Below, one piece after another: positions 20,266 to 29,230 of a stretch of 64,000 nt of DNA. Origin of the DNA: Azospirillum sp. SYSU D00513 (GTDB lineage: Bacteria; Pseudomonadota; Alphaproteobacteria; Azospirillales; Azospirillaceae); NCBI RefSeq assembly GCF_017356015.1, contig NZ_JAFIQV010000003.1, positions 1 to 64,000 of the forward strand, written 5' to 3'. The translations under genes were made by a program, and so were the position numbers. A model generated the notes under the pieces. That model did no database searches, was not told where the DNA came from, and saw only the letters and a program-made list of their open reading frames with translations. Position 1 is the stretch's first letter. Every line of letters starts with the position of its first letter.

Positions 20266-21027
20266 TCAGTGGATCGTGCTCCAGAGACGGCGCTTGACGG
20301 CGTACATCAGGCCGGCCAGCACGATCAGGAACAGGATCACCTTCACGCCCATCTGCTTGCGGGCATCCAGGTGCGGCTCCGCGGCGAAGGTCAGGAAGAC
20401 CGAGACGTCGTGCGCCTGCTGCTCCACCGTCGCTGCCGTGCCGTCGGAGTAGGTCACCCCGTCCGGAACCAGCACATTGGGCATGCCGACCTGATGGCCG
20501 GGGAAGTACTTGTTGTAGTTCATGCCCGGCATCAGGTTCACGCCCTCGGGCGGGTCCTCGAAGCCGGTCAGGAACGCATAGATGTAGTTCTCGCCGCCGA
20601 CGCGGGCCTTCGCCATCAGCGACAGGTCCGGCGGAAGCGCGCCGCCGTTCGACGCGCGGGCCGCGTTGTCGTTCGGGAACGGGCTCGGGAAGCGGTCGGC
20701 CGGGATGCCCGGCCGCATGAACATCTCGCCCTCGTCGTTCGGGCCGGCCTGCACCTCATAGCCGGCGGCGAGCGCCTTCAGCTCGTCCTCGGTGAAGCCG
20801 ATGCCCGCCAGCGTGCGGATGGGGACCAGATGCATGGAGTGGCAGGCGGCGCAGACCTCCTTGTAGACCTGGAAGCCGCGCTGGGCCGACGGCTTGTCGA
20901 TGGTGCCGAAGACACCGTCATGCGACCAGTCCTGCGAGGGAATGTGGACGCCCTCCGCCGCCTGGGCGGCGCCGGCCAGACCCAGGGCGAAGGCCGCGGA
21001 AAGGATTGCAGACTTCAACGCGCGCAT
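20266..21027 (-). CDS. petC: cytochrome c1 of the bc1 complex
   Basis: A 253-residue haem protein. A signal peptide ends near AAQA (residue 23), then the haem attachment motif VCAACHSMHLV (about residue 58) and a C-terminal anchor VILFLIVLAGLMYAVKRRLW. The methionine-containing segment MPGMNYNKYFPGHQVGMPN fits the axial ligand region. It accepts electrons from the Rieske protein and passes them to soluble cytochrome c in the periplasm. Its ATG overlaps the petB stop by one base (TGATG). Confidence 0.95.
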   Translation of the reverse strand: MRALKSAILSAAFALGLAGAAQAAEGVHIPSQDWSHDGVFGTIDKPSAQRGFQVYKEVCAACHSMHLVPIRTLAGIGFTEDELKALAAGYEVQAGPNDEGEMFMRPGIPADRFPSPFPNDNAARASNGGALPPDLSLMAKARVGGENYIYAFLTGFEDPPEGVNLMPGMNYNKYFPGHQVGMPNVLVPDGVTYSDGTAATVEQQAHDVSVFLTFAAEPHLDARKQMGVKVILFLIVLAGLMYAVKRRLWSTIH

Positions 21028-22259
21028 CACGCCTTCTCCTTGGGCTTCAGAACGGCTTCGCTGATGCTGGCCGGCAGCGGCAGCGGACGCTCCAGCTTGC
21101 CCAGAACAGGCAGCAGAATCAGGAAGTGGAAGAAGTAATAGGCGGTGCCGAGACGGGCCAGCCACAGCCACAGCCCCTCGGCCGGCATTGCGCCGGCATA
21201 GCCGAGCAGCAGGGCGTCGAGCGCGAGCAGCCAGAAGAAGATCCGGTAGATCGGGCGGAACTTCGTGCTGCGCACCTTGGAGGTGTCGAGCCACGGCAGG
21301 ACGGCCAGAACGGCGATGGCGCCGAACATGGCGAGAACGCCGCCCAGCTTGTCCGGGATCGCGCGCAGGATCGCGTAGAAGGGCAGGAAGTACCATTCCG
21401 GAACGATGTGCGCCGGGGTCACCAGCGGGTTGGCCGGGATGTAGTTGTCCGGATGGCCGAGGTAGTTCGGGGCGAAGAAGACGAAGGCCGCGAAGAAGAT
21501 GAAGAACACGACGACCGCGAAGCCGTCCTTGATCGTGACGTACGGGTTGAACGGCACGGTGTCCTGCGGGCCCTTCGGGTCGATGCCCAGCGGGTTGTTC
21601 GAACCGGACACGTGCAGCGCCGCGGTGTGCAGGATGACGAGCGCGAACAGCACGAACGGCAGCAGGAAGTGCAGCGCGAAGAAGCGGTTCAGCGTCGGGT
21701 TGTCGACCGAGAAGCCGCCCCACAGCCAGGTCACGATCGGGTCGCCGATGATTGGGAAGGCCGAGAAGAGGTTCGTGATGACGGTGGCGCCCCAGAAGCT
21801 CATCTGACCCCAGGGCAGAACGTAGCCCATGAAGCCGGTCGCCATCATGACGAGCAGGATGATCACGCCGAGGATCCACAGGATCTCGCGCGGCGCCTTG
21901 TAGGAGCCGTAATAGAGGCCGCGGAACATGTGGATGTAGACGGCGATGAAGAACATCGACGCGCCGTTGGCGTGCACGTAGCGCAGCAGCCAGCCGTAGT
22001 TGACGTCGCGCATGATGCGCTCGACCGACTCGAAGGCGACCTGCGTGTTGGCCGCGTACTGCATCGCCAGGAACAGGCCGGTCAGGATCATCACGATCAG
22101 CATGACCATGGCGATGGCACCGAACGCCCACAGATAGTTGACGTTCCGGGGCATCGGATACTGGTTGTACTCGTGATCCAGCATCGTGAAGATCGGCAGG
22201 CGGCTGTCGATCCAGTTCACGACCGGATTCTTGAACTTGGGCGTGTGAGCCTGAGCCAT
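21027..22259 (-). CDS. petB: cytochrome b of the bc1 complex
   Basis: A 410-residue membrane protein with about eight helices. The four haem-ligating histidines lie in [25 protein letters not shown] (helix B) and [20 protein letters not shown] (helix D), and the quinol-oxidation loop [13 protein letters not shown] is intact. It carries the proton-motive quinol chemistry of the complex. It is spaced 28 bases from petA upstream and overlaps petC downstream. Confidence 0.96.
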   Translation of the reverse strand: MAQAHTPKFKNPVVNWIDSRLPIFTMLDHEYNQYPMPRNVNYLWAFGAIAMVMLIVMILTGLFLAMQYAANTQVAFESVERIMRDVNYGWLLRYVHANGASMFFIAVYIHMFRGLYYGSYKAPREILWILGVIILLVMMATGFMGYVLPWGQMSFWGATVITNLFSAFPIIGDPIVTWLWGGFSVDNPTLNRFFALHFLLPFVLFALVILHTAALHVSGSNNPLGIDPKGPQDTVPFNPYVTIKDGFAVVVFFIFFAAFVFFAPNYLGHPDNYIPANPLVTPAHIVPEWYFLPFYAILRAIPDKLGGVLAMFGAIAVLAVLPWLDTSKVRSTKFRPIYRIFFWLLALDALLLGYAGAMPAEGLWLWLARLGTAYYFFHFLILLPVLGKLERPLPLPASISEAVLKPKEKA

Positions 22260-22287
22260 TCTTGGGGTCTCCAGAACCTAGGGCCGC

Positions 22288-22857
22288 TTAGCCGAGCCGG
22301 ATCGCGGTGTCGCCCGTGAAGGCATACTGCGGAATGACCAGGTTGGCGGGAGCCGGGCCCTTGCGGATACGCCCAGCGCTGTCGTAGTGCGAACCGTGGC
22401 AAGGGCAGAACCAGCCGTCGAAGTCGCCCTTCGGATCGGCGGGCTTCTGCCCCAGCGGCACGCAGCCGAGGTGCGTGCAGATGCCGATCATGACCAGCCA
22501 TTCCGGCTTCACGACACGCTCGGAATCGGGAGCCGGGTCGGGCAGGTCGCCGAGATTGACGGACTGCGCCTCCTGGATTTCCTTCTCCGTGCGGTGCCGG
22601 ATGAAGACCGGCTTGCCACGCCAGGTGACGGTGATCGCCTGGCCGACCTCGACCGGTGCCAGATCGACGTCGATGGAGGCCAGCGCCAGCGTGTCGGCGG
22701 CGGGGTTCATGCTGTCGATGAAGGGCCACGCCACGGAACCGAGGCCCACGACCCCGGCGCCGGCGGTGACCAGGTACAGGAAGTCGCGGCGGTTCGTACC
22801 GTCACCGCCATGGGCCCCATGGGCACCCGTCCCGGGCGGATGCGTGGTATCAGCCAT
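22288..22857 (-). CDS. petA: Rieske iron-sulfur protein of the bc1 complex
   Basis: A 189-residue protein. A twin-arginine type anchor [14 protein letters not shown] (about residues 20-40) is followed by the soluble domain with the two cluster-binding boxes CTHLGC and CPCHGSHYD, giving two Cys and two His ligands. The start chosen is ATG 22857 (MADTTHPPG) with GAGGAGAG upstream; the longer frame has an unlikely leader. First gene of petABC; the promoter should lie in the 266 bases between it and trmL. Confidence 0.95.
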   Translation of the reverse strand: MADTTHPPGTGAHGAHGGDGTNRRDFLYLVTAGAGVVGLGSVAWPFIDSMNPAADTLALASIDVDLAPVEVGQAITVTWRGKPVFIRHRTEKEIQEAQSVNLGDLPDPAPDSERVVKPEWLVMIGICTHLGCVPLGQKPADPKGDFDGWFCPCHGSHYDSAGRIRKGPAPANLVIPQYAFTGDTAIRLG

Positions 22858-23123
22858 AAGCTCTTCTCTCCTCAAGCATACGCAGCGCGACAAGGCGCCG
22901 GATGACACGTTTGATCGTCCACGAACACGATTTGACGAGCCTGTCCGCCGTTAGGGTAAATCCGGGCACGCCGCGTCGGCCGGGGTGTGGGCCCCGATGA
23001 TTCCGGGTGGGGTATACCGCCGCGCCACAGCCTTGAAAAGGTTTGTCTGCGGGCAGAGTGTCGCACCGTGAAATAGGGCACCCGCTGTTGCCCGGAATCA
23101 TCGTCTGACAGGAGGACCGTTGC

Positions 23124-23576
23124 ATGCGTCTCGTGCTCTTCGAACCGGACATCCCGCAGAACGCGGGCGCCATGATGCGGATGGCCGCGGGACTCGGGGT
23201 GCCCATGGACCTGATCGAACCCTGCGGCTTCGTCCTCGACGACCGTCGGCTGCGGCGGGCGGGCATGGACTATCTCGACCAGCTCGACCTCACCCGGCAC
23301 AGCAGCTGGGCCGCCTACGCGCAGGCCACGCACCAGGGGCGGCTGGTGCTGTTGACAACGCGCGGGGCCATTCCCTACACCGACTTCGCCTTCGCGCCCC
23401 AGGACCGCATCCTGGTCGGCCGCGAGAGCGCCGGCGTTCCCGAGGCCGTGCACGAGGCGGCCGATGTCCGTCTCGTCATCCCGCTGAAGCCGCCGGCGCG
23501 TTCCCTTAATGTTGCACTCAGCGCGGCGATGGTGCTGGGTGAAGCGCTGCGACAGAGTGCCGCAGCCACCCCATAG
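23124..23576 (+). CDS. trmL: tRNA (cytidine/uridine-34 2'-O)-methyltransferase
   Basis: A 150-residue SPOUT methyltransferase. The N-terminus [19 protein letters not shown] and the knotted C-terminal part [12 protein letters not shown] then [19 protein letters not shown] match the TrmL group, which modifies the wobble base of certain leucine tRNAs as a homodimer. It is preceded by GGAGGA and followed after 14 bases by hemF in the same direction. Confidence 0.93.
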   Translation: MRLVLFEPDIPQNAGAMMRMAAGLGVPMDLIEPCGFVLDDRRLRRAGMDYLDQLDLTRHSSWAAYAQATHQGRLVLLTTRGAIPYTDFAFAPQDRILVGRESAGVPEAVHEAADVRLVIPLKPPARSLNVALSAAMVLGEALRQSAAATP

Positions 23577-23590
23577 AGAGACGCCCGCCC

Positions 23591-24460
23591 ATGCCGACCG
23601 TCCCCACCGAGGAGCAGAAGGCCCGCGCGACCGCCTGGTTCGCCGAGCTGCGCGACCGGATCTGCGCCGCCTTCGAAGCGATCGAGGACGAGCTGACCGG
23701 CACCCACTCCGACATGGCTCCCGGCCGCTTCGAACGCAAGGCCTGGACCCGCCCGGACCATGGCGGCGGCGAGGGCGGCGGCGGCACCATGGCGATCATG
23801 AAGGGCCGGGTGTTCGAGAAGGTCGGAGTGAACATCTCCACCGTGCACGGCACCTTCAGCCCGGAATTCCGGGGCAACATCACCGGCGCGGGCGAGGACG
23901 GCCGGTTCTGGGCGGCGGGGATCAGCCTCGTGGCGCACATGCGCTCGCCGCTGGTGCCGGCCACCCACATGAACACGCGCCACATCGTCACCAGCGTCGG
24001 CTGGTTCGGCGGCGGCGCGGACCTCACCCCGATGGTGCCGGACGAGGGGGACACCGCCGACTTCCACGGCGCGCTCCGGGGTGCCTGCGACGCGCACGAC
24101 CCGGCCTACTACCCGAAATACAAGGAGTGGTGCGACCGCTACTTCTTCCTGCCGCACCGCAACGAGACGCGCGGCGTGGGCGGCATCTTCTACGACAACC
24201 TCGACAGCGGGAGCTGGGACGACGACTTCGCCTTCACCCGCGACGTCGGGCTGGCCTTCCTGGACGTCTACCCGAAGCTGGTCCGCCGCCACATGAACCG
24301 CCCCTGGACGCCGGAGCAGCGCGAGCACCAGCTCGTCCGCCGCGGCCGCTATGTGGAGTTCAACCTGCTCTACGACCGCGGCACGACCTTCGGGCTGAAA
24401 ACCGGCGGCAACGTGGAGGCCATCCTCATGAGCATGCCTCCCGAGGTGAAGTGGCCGTAA
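23591..24460 (+). CDS. hemF: oxygen-dependent coproporphyrinogen III oxidase
   Basis: A 289-residue enzyme that decarboxylates coproporphyrinogen III to protoporphyrinogen IX using oxygen. Signature stretches are all visible: [55 protein letters not shown] and [20 protein letters not shown]. The length is normal for the bacterial form. It is convergent with cca, with only eight bases between the stops. Confidence 0.95.
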   Translation: MPTVPTEEQKARATAWFAELRDRICAAFEAIEDELTGTHSDMAPGRFERKAWTRPDHGGGEGGGGTMAIMKGRVFEKVGVNISTVHGTFSPEFRGNITGAGEDGRFWAAGISLVAHMRSPLVPATHMNTRHIVTSVGWFGGGADLTPMVPDEGDTADFHGALRGACDAHDPAYYPKYKEWCDRYFFLPHRNETRGVGGIFYDNLDSGSWDDDFAFTRDVGLAFLDVYPKLVRRHMNRPWTPEQREHQLVRRGRYVEFNLLYDRGTTFGLKTGGNVEAILMSMPPEVKWP

Positions 24461-24468
24461 CCCCGAAT

Positions 24469-25713
24469 TCAGGCCTGAGCGGCGAGTTGCCGTGCCCGTT
24501 CCAGACAGGCCTCCCGGCCGGGCCGGAAATCCTCGGCGATCCACCACTCCTCCGCGCGCTTCAGCAGGGCGCCGAGCCCCGGGCCGGGCTTGAGGCCGAG
24601 CGCCAGCAGGTCCCGTCCGGCGACGGGGAAGCGCAGGGACGGCAGTTCGTCCGCCGTGGCGAGCGCCGCCCGCACCCCGTCGAGCGCCAGCGGCCCCGGC
24701 GCCCCGGCGGCCGACAGCAGCACGAGGTCCCGGTACAGCCCGGCATCGCCCAGCCGGTAGAGCGCGTGGCGGCGCCTGGGTTCGTCGTCCATCGAATTTA
24801 TGGCCTGCGGTGGCTCGGCCAGGGCGGCGAGGCGGTCGCGGTCCGCGTTGGACAGGCGCAGCCTTTCGGCGGCGGCGAGCGCCCCGGCCCGATCCACCGC
24901 GAGCGCGGCGGCAAGCCGGCGCAGAGGGTCGGCGGGTTCGCCCAGCGCCCTCTCCAGCCGGACGAGGCCGTCGAGCCGCCCGGTGTTCGTGGCGTTCGGC
25001 AGCAGATGCTCCATCACCCCGGCCCCGATCATCAGCCGCCAGACCGGTGCCGGGTCGGCCGCCGTCAGCAGCCGCAGGGTCTCGGCCTGGAGCCGTTCGC
25101 CCGAGAGGGCCGGCAGGAGCGGCGCCAGCTCGGCGCAGGCCTCCAGCGCTTCCGCCTCCGGCTCGCCCCGGCCGTAATGGGCGTGGAAGCGGAAGAAGCG
25201 CAGGAGGCGCAGCACGTCCTCCCGGATGCGGGTGCGCGGGTCGCCGACGAAGCGGACGCGGCCCGCCGCCATGTCCTCGATCCCCCCGAAAGGGTCGTGG
25301 ACCGTGCCGTCCGGCGCGCAGCTCAGCGCGTTCATGGTCAAGTCGCGCCGCGCCGCGTCCTCCGTCCAGTCGTCGGTGAAGGCGACCAACGCGTGACGCC
25401 CGTAGCTTTCCACGTCGCGGCGCAGGGTGGTGATCTCGAAGGGCACGCGGTTGACGAGCGCCGTGACGGTGCCGTGCGCCAGCCCCGTGGGGATCGCCCT
25501 AACGCCGGCAGTATTCAGCAGCTCCATCACCCGCTCCGGCGGGGCGGGCGATGCGATGTCGATGTCCTTGACCGCACGGCCGAGCCAGCCGTCGCGCACG
25601 CAGCCGCCGACGAAGCGTGCTTCCACGCCCCCGGCGGCGAGGGCGGCGAGCACGGCGCGCGTCTCGGGCGCGGTCATCCAGGGCTGCGGGTCGAGGCGGG
25701 CGGTGCGGATCAT
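24469..25713 (-). CDS. cca: CCA tRNA nucleotidyltransferase / poly(A) polymerase family
   Basis: A 414-residue class II nucleotidyltransferase. The head has VGGCVRDGWLGRAVKDIDIA, giving the GGxVRD loop and the DxD metal-binding aspartates (about residue 45), and RRDLTMNALSCAPDGTVHDPFGG is the family second motif (about 125). The enzyme repairs or adds the tRNA 3' CCA end; the tRNA in this window encodes its own CCA, so here repair is the likely role. Poly(A) polymerase is the alternative but its longer C-terminal tail is missing. Confidence 0.9.
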   Translation of the reverse strand: MIRTARLDPQPWMTAPETRAVLAALAAGGVEARFVGGCVRDGWLGRAVKDIDIASPAPPERVMELLNTAGVRAIPTGLAHGTVTALVNRVPFEITTLRRDVESYGRHALVAFTDDWTEDAARRDLTMNALSCAPDGTVHDPFGGIEDMAAGRVRFVGDPRTRIREDVLRLLRFFRFHAHYGRGEPEAEALEACAELAPLLPALSGERLQAETLRLLTAADPAPVWRLMIGAGVMEHLLPNATNTGRLDGLVRLERALGEPADPLRRLAAALAVDRAGALAAAERLRLSNADRDRLAALAEPPQAINSMDDEPRRRHALYRLGDAGLYRDLVLLSAAGAPGPLALDGVRAALATADELPSLRFPVAGRDLLALGLKPGPGLGALLKRAEEWWIAEDFRPGREACLERARQLAAQA

Positions 25714-25787
25714 GGCGCGAAGGCTAGCCCGGCGGCCGGGCCGATGCCAATGGGTTCAAGTGGCCTGGGGCTTTAGGGCATGCAGCT

Positions 25788-26516
25788 TCAGGGCGTGTCG
25801 CCCACCGGCTCCCCGCCCAGTGACTCATCGCCGAGCGGCCCAGCGGACAGCACGTCGCGCAGGTTCACCAGCATGCCGGCGGTCGCTCCCCAGATGTAGC
25901 GCTGCTGGTAAGGGAAGGCATAGAAGAAGCGTTCCCGCCCCTTGAACTCGCGGCTGTGGCGCTGCGGGTTGGCCGGATCGAGGATGACGGCCAGCGGCAC
26001 CTCGAACACCTCGGCCACCTCGGTCGGGTCGGGCCTCAGCTCGAAAGGCGGGTGGACGAGCCCGACCACCGGCGTCACCTGGAAGCCCGTGCTGGTCACG
26101 TAGGTGTCCAGCCGCCCGAGGATCTCCACGGAGCCGCGGGCCAGCCCGATCTCCTCCAGCGTCTCGCGGAGCGCCGTCTCCTCGGGGGAGGCGTCCTCCG
26201 GCTCCCGCCGGCCGCCGGGGAAGCTGATCTGCCCGGCATGGGCGGACAGGGTCGCGGTGCGCTGGGTGAAGATGACCGTCACCCCCTCCGGCCGGTCCAC
26301 CAGCGGCACCAGCACGGCGGCCTCGCGCAGGCTGTCCGGGGGCGCCGAACTCGGGTTCAGGTCATGGTCGCCGCGGATCTTAGCGGCGGCGGTCAGCTCC
26401 GCCTCGTCGGCGACGTGCAGGCTGGCGGCGGCGCTGCCGGGAAAGCGGCGGCGCACCTCGTCCAGCGTCAATCGCCAGGCAGCCTGCCCAGCGCGAAGAA
26501 GGTCTTGTTGCTCCAT
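25788..26516 (-). CDS. Nudix hydrolase, CoA pyrophosphatase type
   Basis: A 242-residue Nudix protein with a standard box, GGRREPEDASPEETALRETLEEIG (about residues 105-128, shown here in two parts of the family consensus: GG at the start and REtLEEiG at the end), preceded by the CoA-specific stretch LSAHAGQISFPGG. Such enzymes cleave CoA or acyl-CoA to phosphopantetheine and 3',5'-ADP. Its start lies inside the end of the DUF1285 gene (49-base overlap), a coupled pair. Confidence 0.88.
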   Translation of the reverse strand: MEQQDLLRAGQAAWRLTLDEVRRRFPGSAAASLHVADEAELTAAAKIRGDHDLNPSSAPPDSLREAAVLVPLVDRPEGVTVIFTQRTATLSAHAGQISFPGGRREPEDASPEETALRETLEEIGLARGSVEILGRLDTYVTSTGFQVTPVVGLVHPPFELRPDPTEVAEVFEVPLAVILDPANPQRHSREFKGRERFFYAFPYQQRYIWGATAGMLVNLRDVLSAGPLGDESLGGEPVGDTP

Positions 26517-27040
26517 ACTCCCACCTCAGCCTCGGCATCTTCACCCTTCGGCACGGCGCGGTCCACCAATTCATAGAAGACGGACCGCAGGATGCGCGCT
26601 TCCAGCCCTTTCCTGATCTCGACATAAGGGGCAGGCTCGCCCGTTTCGGGATTGTGGACGACCCGGATGGGGTGGTCCGGCCCGGCCTCGGCCCAGTCGT
26701 CCAGGTTGGTGCGGAAGGCCAGGACCTGCTCCTCCCCTTCCCCGCGCGCCGTCATCTCCACGGCGACGAAGGGCGCGTCCTCCACCAGGATCCGCCCGCG
26801 CTCGGCGGGGGTGATCAACCAGTAATCGCCGGCGTCGTCGCGCCGCAGCACCGTGGCGAACAGCTTCGCCAGCTCGATCCGGCGGATCGGCTCGCCCTCA
26901 TGGTGCCAGGTGCCGTCGCGGGCGATGCGTATGTCGTAGGCCTCCTCCGTCGGCCCGAACGGCAGGGCCGCGGGTCCTTCCGACGGCATCGTACCACTTG
27001 CCCGCTTGCCAACGCCCTCTCCGTCACCGACCTTCATCAT
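26468..27040 (-). CDS. DUF1285 family protein
   Basis: A 190-residue soluble protein matching DUF1285: the family pattern IARDGTWHHEGEPIRRIELAKLF, then YWLITPAERGRILVEDAPFVAVEM and a C-terminal region with VEIRKGLEARILRSVFYELVD. The function is unknown; it is usually found beside the Nudix CoA pyrophosphatase and cca as here. The double ATG at 27040 follows GGAGGG at proper spacing. Confidence 0.88.
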   Translation of the reverse strand: MMKVGDGEGVGKRASGTMPSEGPAALPFGPTEEAYDIRIARDGTWHHEGEPIRRIELAKLFATVLRRDDAGDYWLITPAERGRILVEDAPFVAVEMTARGEGEEQVLAFRTNLDDWAEAGPDHPIRVVHNPETGEPAPYVEIRKGLEARILRSVFYELVDRAVPKGEDAEAEVGVWSNKTFFALGRLPGD

Positions 27041-27162
27041 GCCGCCCTCCGGTACCAGCCGGGGGATCCGCTGGCAGGGCGGATCGTTCCCGCGGCGCAA
27101 CGTAATTTCGCCACAGTCGTCACATAGGTCCGTAAAGCCGGATTTTGAATGGGAGTAGAGAC

Positions 27163-28179
27163 GTGAGCGCCACCGACCTCACCCGCCCCGCGCCTGAGAA
27201 CCCCCATCAGCTGATGGCCGAGATCGAGGCGCTCGGCGGCCGTCTGGCCACGGTGCGCGAGCGCATCGGGCGCGTCATCTTCGGCCAGCAGGAGGTGATC
27301 AACCTGACTCTGATCACGCTTCTGGCCGGCGGTCACGTTTTGTTGATCGGCGTTCCGGGCCTTGCCAAGACCCGCCTGGTGGAGACGCTGGGCAAGGTGC
27401 TGGGCATGGAGGAGAAGCGCATCCAGTGCACGCCCGACCTGATGCCCGCCGACATCCTGGGCTCCGAGGTGCTGGAGGAGGATGAGAGCGGCCGCCGCTC
27501 CTTCCGCTTCATCCCGGGCCCGGTGTTCAGCCAGCTGCTGATGGCCGACGAGATCAACCGCGCCAGCCCGCGCACCCAATCCGCCCTGCTCCAGGCGATG
27601 CAGGAGCGCCGCGTGTCGGTCGGCGGCCAGTACCATGACCTGCCCGCCCCCTTCCACGTGCTGGCGACCCAGAACCCGCTGGAGCAGGAAGGCACCTACC
27701 CGCTGCCCGAGGCGCAGCTCGACCGCTTCCTGATGCAGGTCGAGGTGGTCTATCCGGACCGCGACGCCGAACGGCGCATGATGATCGCGACGACGGGGTC
27801 CACCGACGAGCAGGCGGTGACGGTGCTCACCCCCGCCGACCTCCAGGCCGCCCAGCGGCTGGTGCGCCGCGTGCCGGTCGGCGAGAGCGTGGTGGAGGGC
27901 ATCCTCGACCTCGTCCGCCGCGGCCGTCCGGAGACCAGCGACCTGCCCGAAGTGCAGCGCCACGTCGCCTGGGGCCCCGGCCCGCGCGCCAGCCAGGCCC
28001 TGATGCTGGCGGCCCGCGCCCGCGCGGTGCTGGACGGCCGCATCGCCCCGTCGCTCGACGACGTGGTGGCGCTCGCCAAGCCCATCCTGCGCCACCGCAT
28101 GGCGCTGAACTTCGCGGCCCGCGCCGACGGCATCACGCTGGACGACGTCATCGACCGCCTCTGCGCGCCGCTCGCGTGA
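27163..28179 (+). CDS. MoxR family AAA+ ATPase
   Basis: A 338-residue AAA+ ATPase. Walker A is GVPGLAKTRLVE, Walker B is LLMADEINRASPRTQSALLQ, and the sensor region is LATQNPLEQEGTYPLPEAQLDRF. MoxR proteins work as chaperones with VWA-domain proteins, and the following genes are the usual partners (DUF58 and BatA-like membrane proteins). The GTG at 27163 has GGGAG seven bases upstream and is preferred over an upstream TTG at 27145. It starts a four-gene operon. Confidence 0.93.
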   Translation: MSATDLTRPAPENPHQLMAEIEALGGRLATVRERIGRVIFGQQEVINLTLITLLAGGHVLLIGVPGLAKTRLVETLGKVLGMEEKRIQCTPDLMPADILGSEVLEEDESGRRSFRFIPGPVFSQLLMADEINRASPRTQSALLQAMQERRVSVGGQYHDLPAPFHVLATQNPLEQEGTYPLPEAQLDRFLMQVEVVYPDRDAERRMMIATTGSTDEQAVTVLTPADLQAAQRLVRRVPVGESVVEGILDLVRRGRPETSDLPEVQRHVAWGPGPRASQALMLAARARAVLDGRIAPSLDDVVALAKPILRHRMALNFAARADGITLDDVIDRLCAPLA

Positions 28180-29132
28180 GGGCGCGGGGCATGGCGTCCT
28201 CCAACACCGGCCAGCCCGGAACGGGCCAAGCGCGGGCCGGGACGGCCCAGGCAACCGAATCCCTGCGCACGCGCCAGCGGGCGGAGGGGCTGGCCTCCAC
28301 CCTGCCGCCGCTGCTGGTCGCGGCGGAGCGCGTCGCCTCCACCGTCGCGCAGGGCGTGCACGGGCGGCGGCGCGTCGGGCTGGGCGAGACCTTCTGGCAG
28401 TTCCGCCGCTACCAGCCGGGCGATTCGCCGACCATGATCGACTGGAAGCAGTCGGCCAAGACCCAGCCCGTCTATGTGCGGGAGAAGGAGTGGGAGGCCG
28501 CGCAGAGCGTCTGGCTGTGGCGCGACCGCTCGCCCTCCATGGACTACCGTTCCGCCCCCGGGCTGCCGACCAAGCGCGAGCGCGCCGACCTGCTGGTTCT
28601 CGCCACCTCGGTGCTGCTGGTGCGCGGCGGGGAACGGGTGGCGCTGCTGAATTCCGGCGCCCGGCCGGACCATGGCCGCCACGCGCTGGACCGCATGACC
28701 AACCTGCTGACCGATCCGCGCGCGGCCAGTGCCCCCGATCCCCTGCCCCGGCCGGAGCCGCTGCCCCGCCACGCCCAGGTGGTGCTGTACGGCGACCTGC
28801 TGTCACCCCTGCCGGAGATCCACGCCACCGTATCGGCCCTGGCCGGACGGGGGCTGCGCGGCCATCTGGTCCAGGTGCTCGACCCGGCGGAGGAAACCTT
28901 GCCCTTCGACGGGCGCGTCGAGTTCGAGGGGCTGGAGGGCGAGGACGAGCTGCTGGTGCCGCGCGTGGAGGCGGTGCGGCAGGCCTATCTGGAGCGGCTG
29001 CACGCACACCGGGACGGGCTGGCGGCGCTGGCGCGCACGGCGGGCTGGAGCTTCGCCACCCACCGCACCGACCGGCCGCCGCAGGCTGCACTGCTCGCCC
29101 TCTGGGGCGCCCTCGCCCAGGCGCCGGTCTAG
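28176..29132 (+). CDS. DUF58 domain protein
   Basis: A 318-residue cytosolic protein. The DUF58 signature is clear: GLGETFWQFRRYQPGDSPTMIDW then KTQPVYVREKEWEA (about residues 65-105), leading into a VWA-like fold (WLWRDRSPSMDYRS with a D-x-S-x-S-like metal site variant). It partners with the MoxR ATPase. The GTG at 28176 overlaps the moxR stop by four bases; an in-frame ATG at 28191 is an alternative. Confidence 0.88.
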   Translation: MRARGMASSNTGQPGTGQARAGTAQATESLRTRQRAEGLASTLPPLLVAAERVASTVAQGVHGRRRVGLGETFWQFRRYQPGDSPTMIDWKQSAKTQPVYVREKEWEAAQSVWLWRDRSPSMDYRSAPGLPTKRERADLLVLATSVLLVRGGERVALLNSGARPDHGRHALDRMTNLLTDPRAASAPDPLPRPEPLPRHAQVVLYGDLLSPLPEIHATVSALAGRGLRGHLVQVLDPAEETLPFDGRVEFEGLEGEDELLVPRVEAVRQAYLERLHAHRDGLAALARTAGWSFATHRTDRPPQAALLALWGALAQAPV

Positions 29133-29230
29133 CCGGTGCGGGGGACCGGTTCGAGCGCTTGCGCCGGGGCCATCGAGGGCACAGGTGAAGATTTCGCGCG
29201 CTGGACGCAACCTATGACGCTGGAACGCTG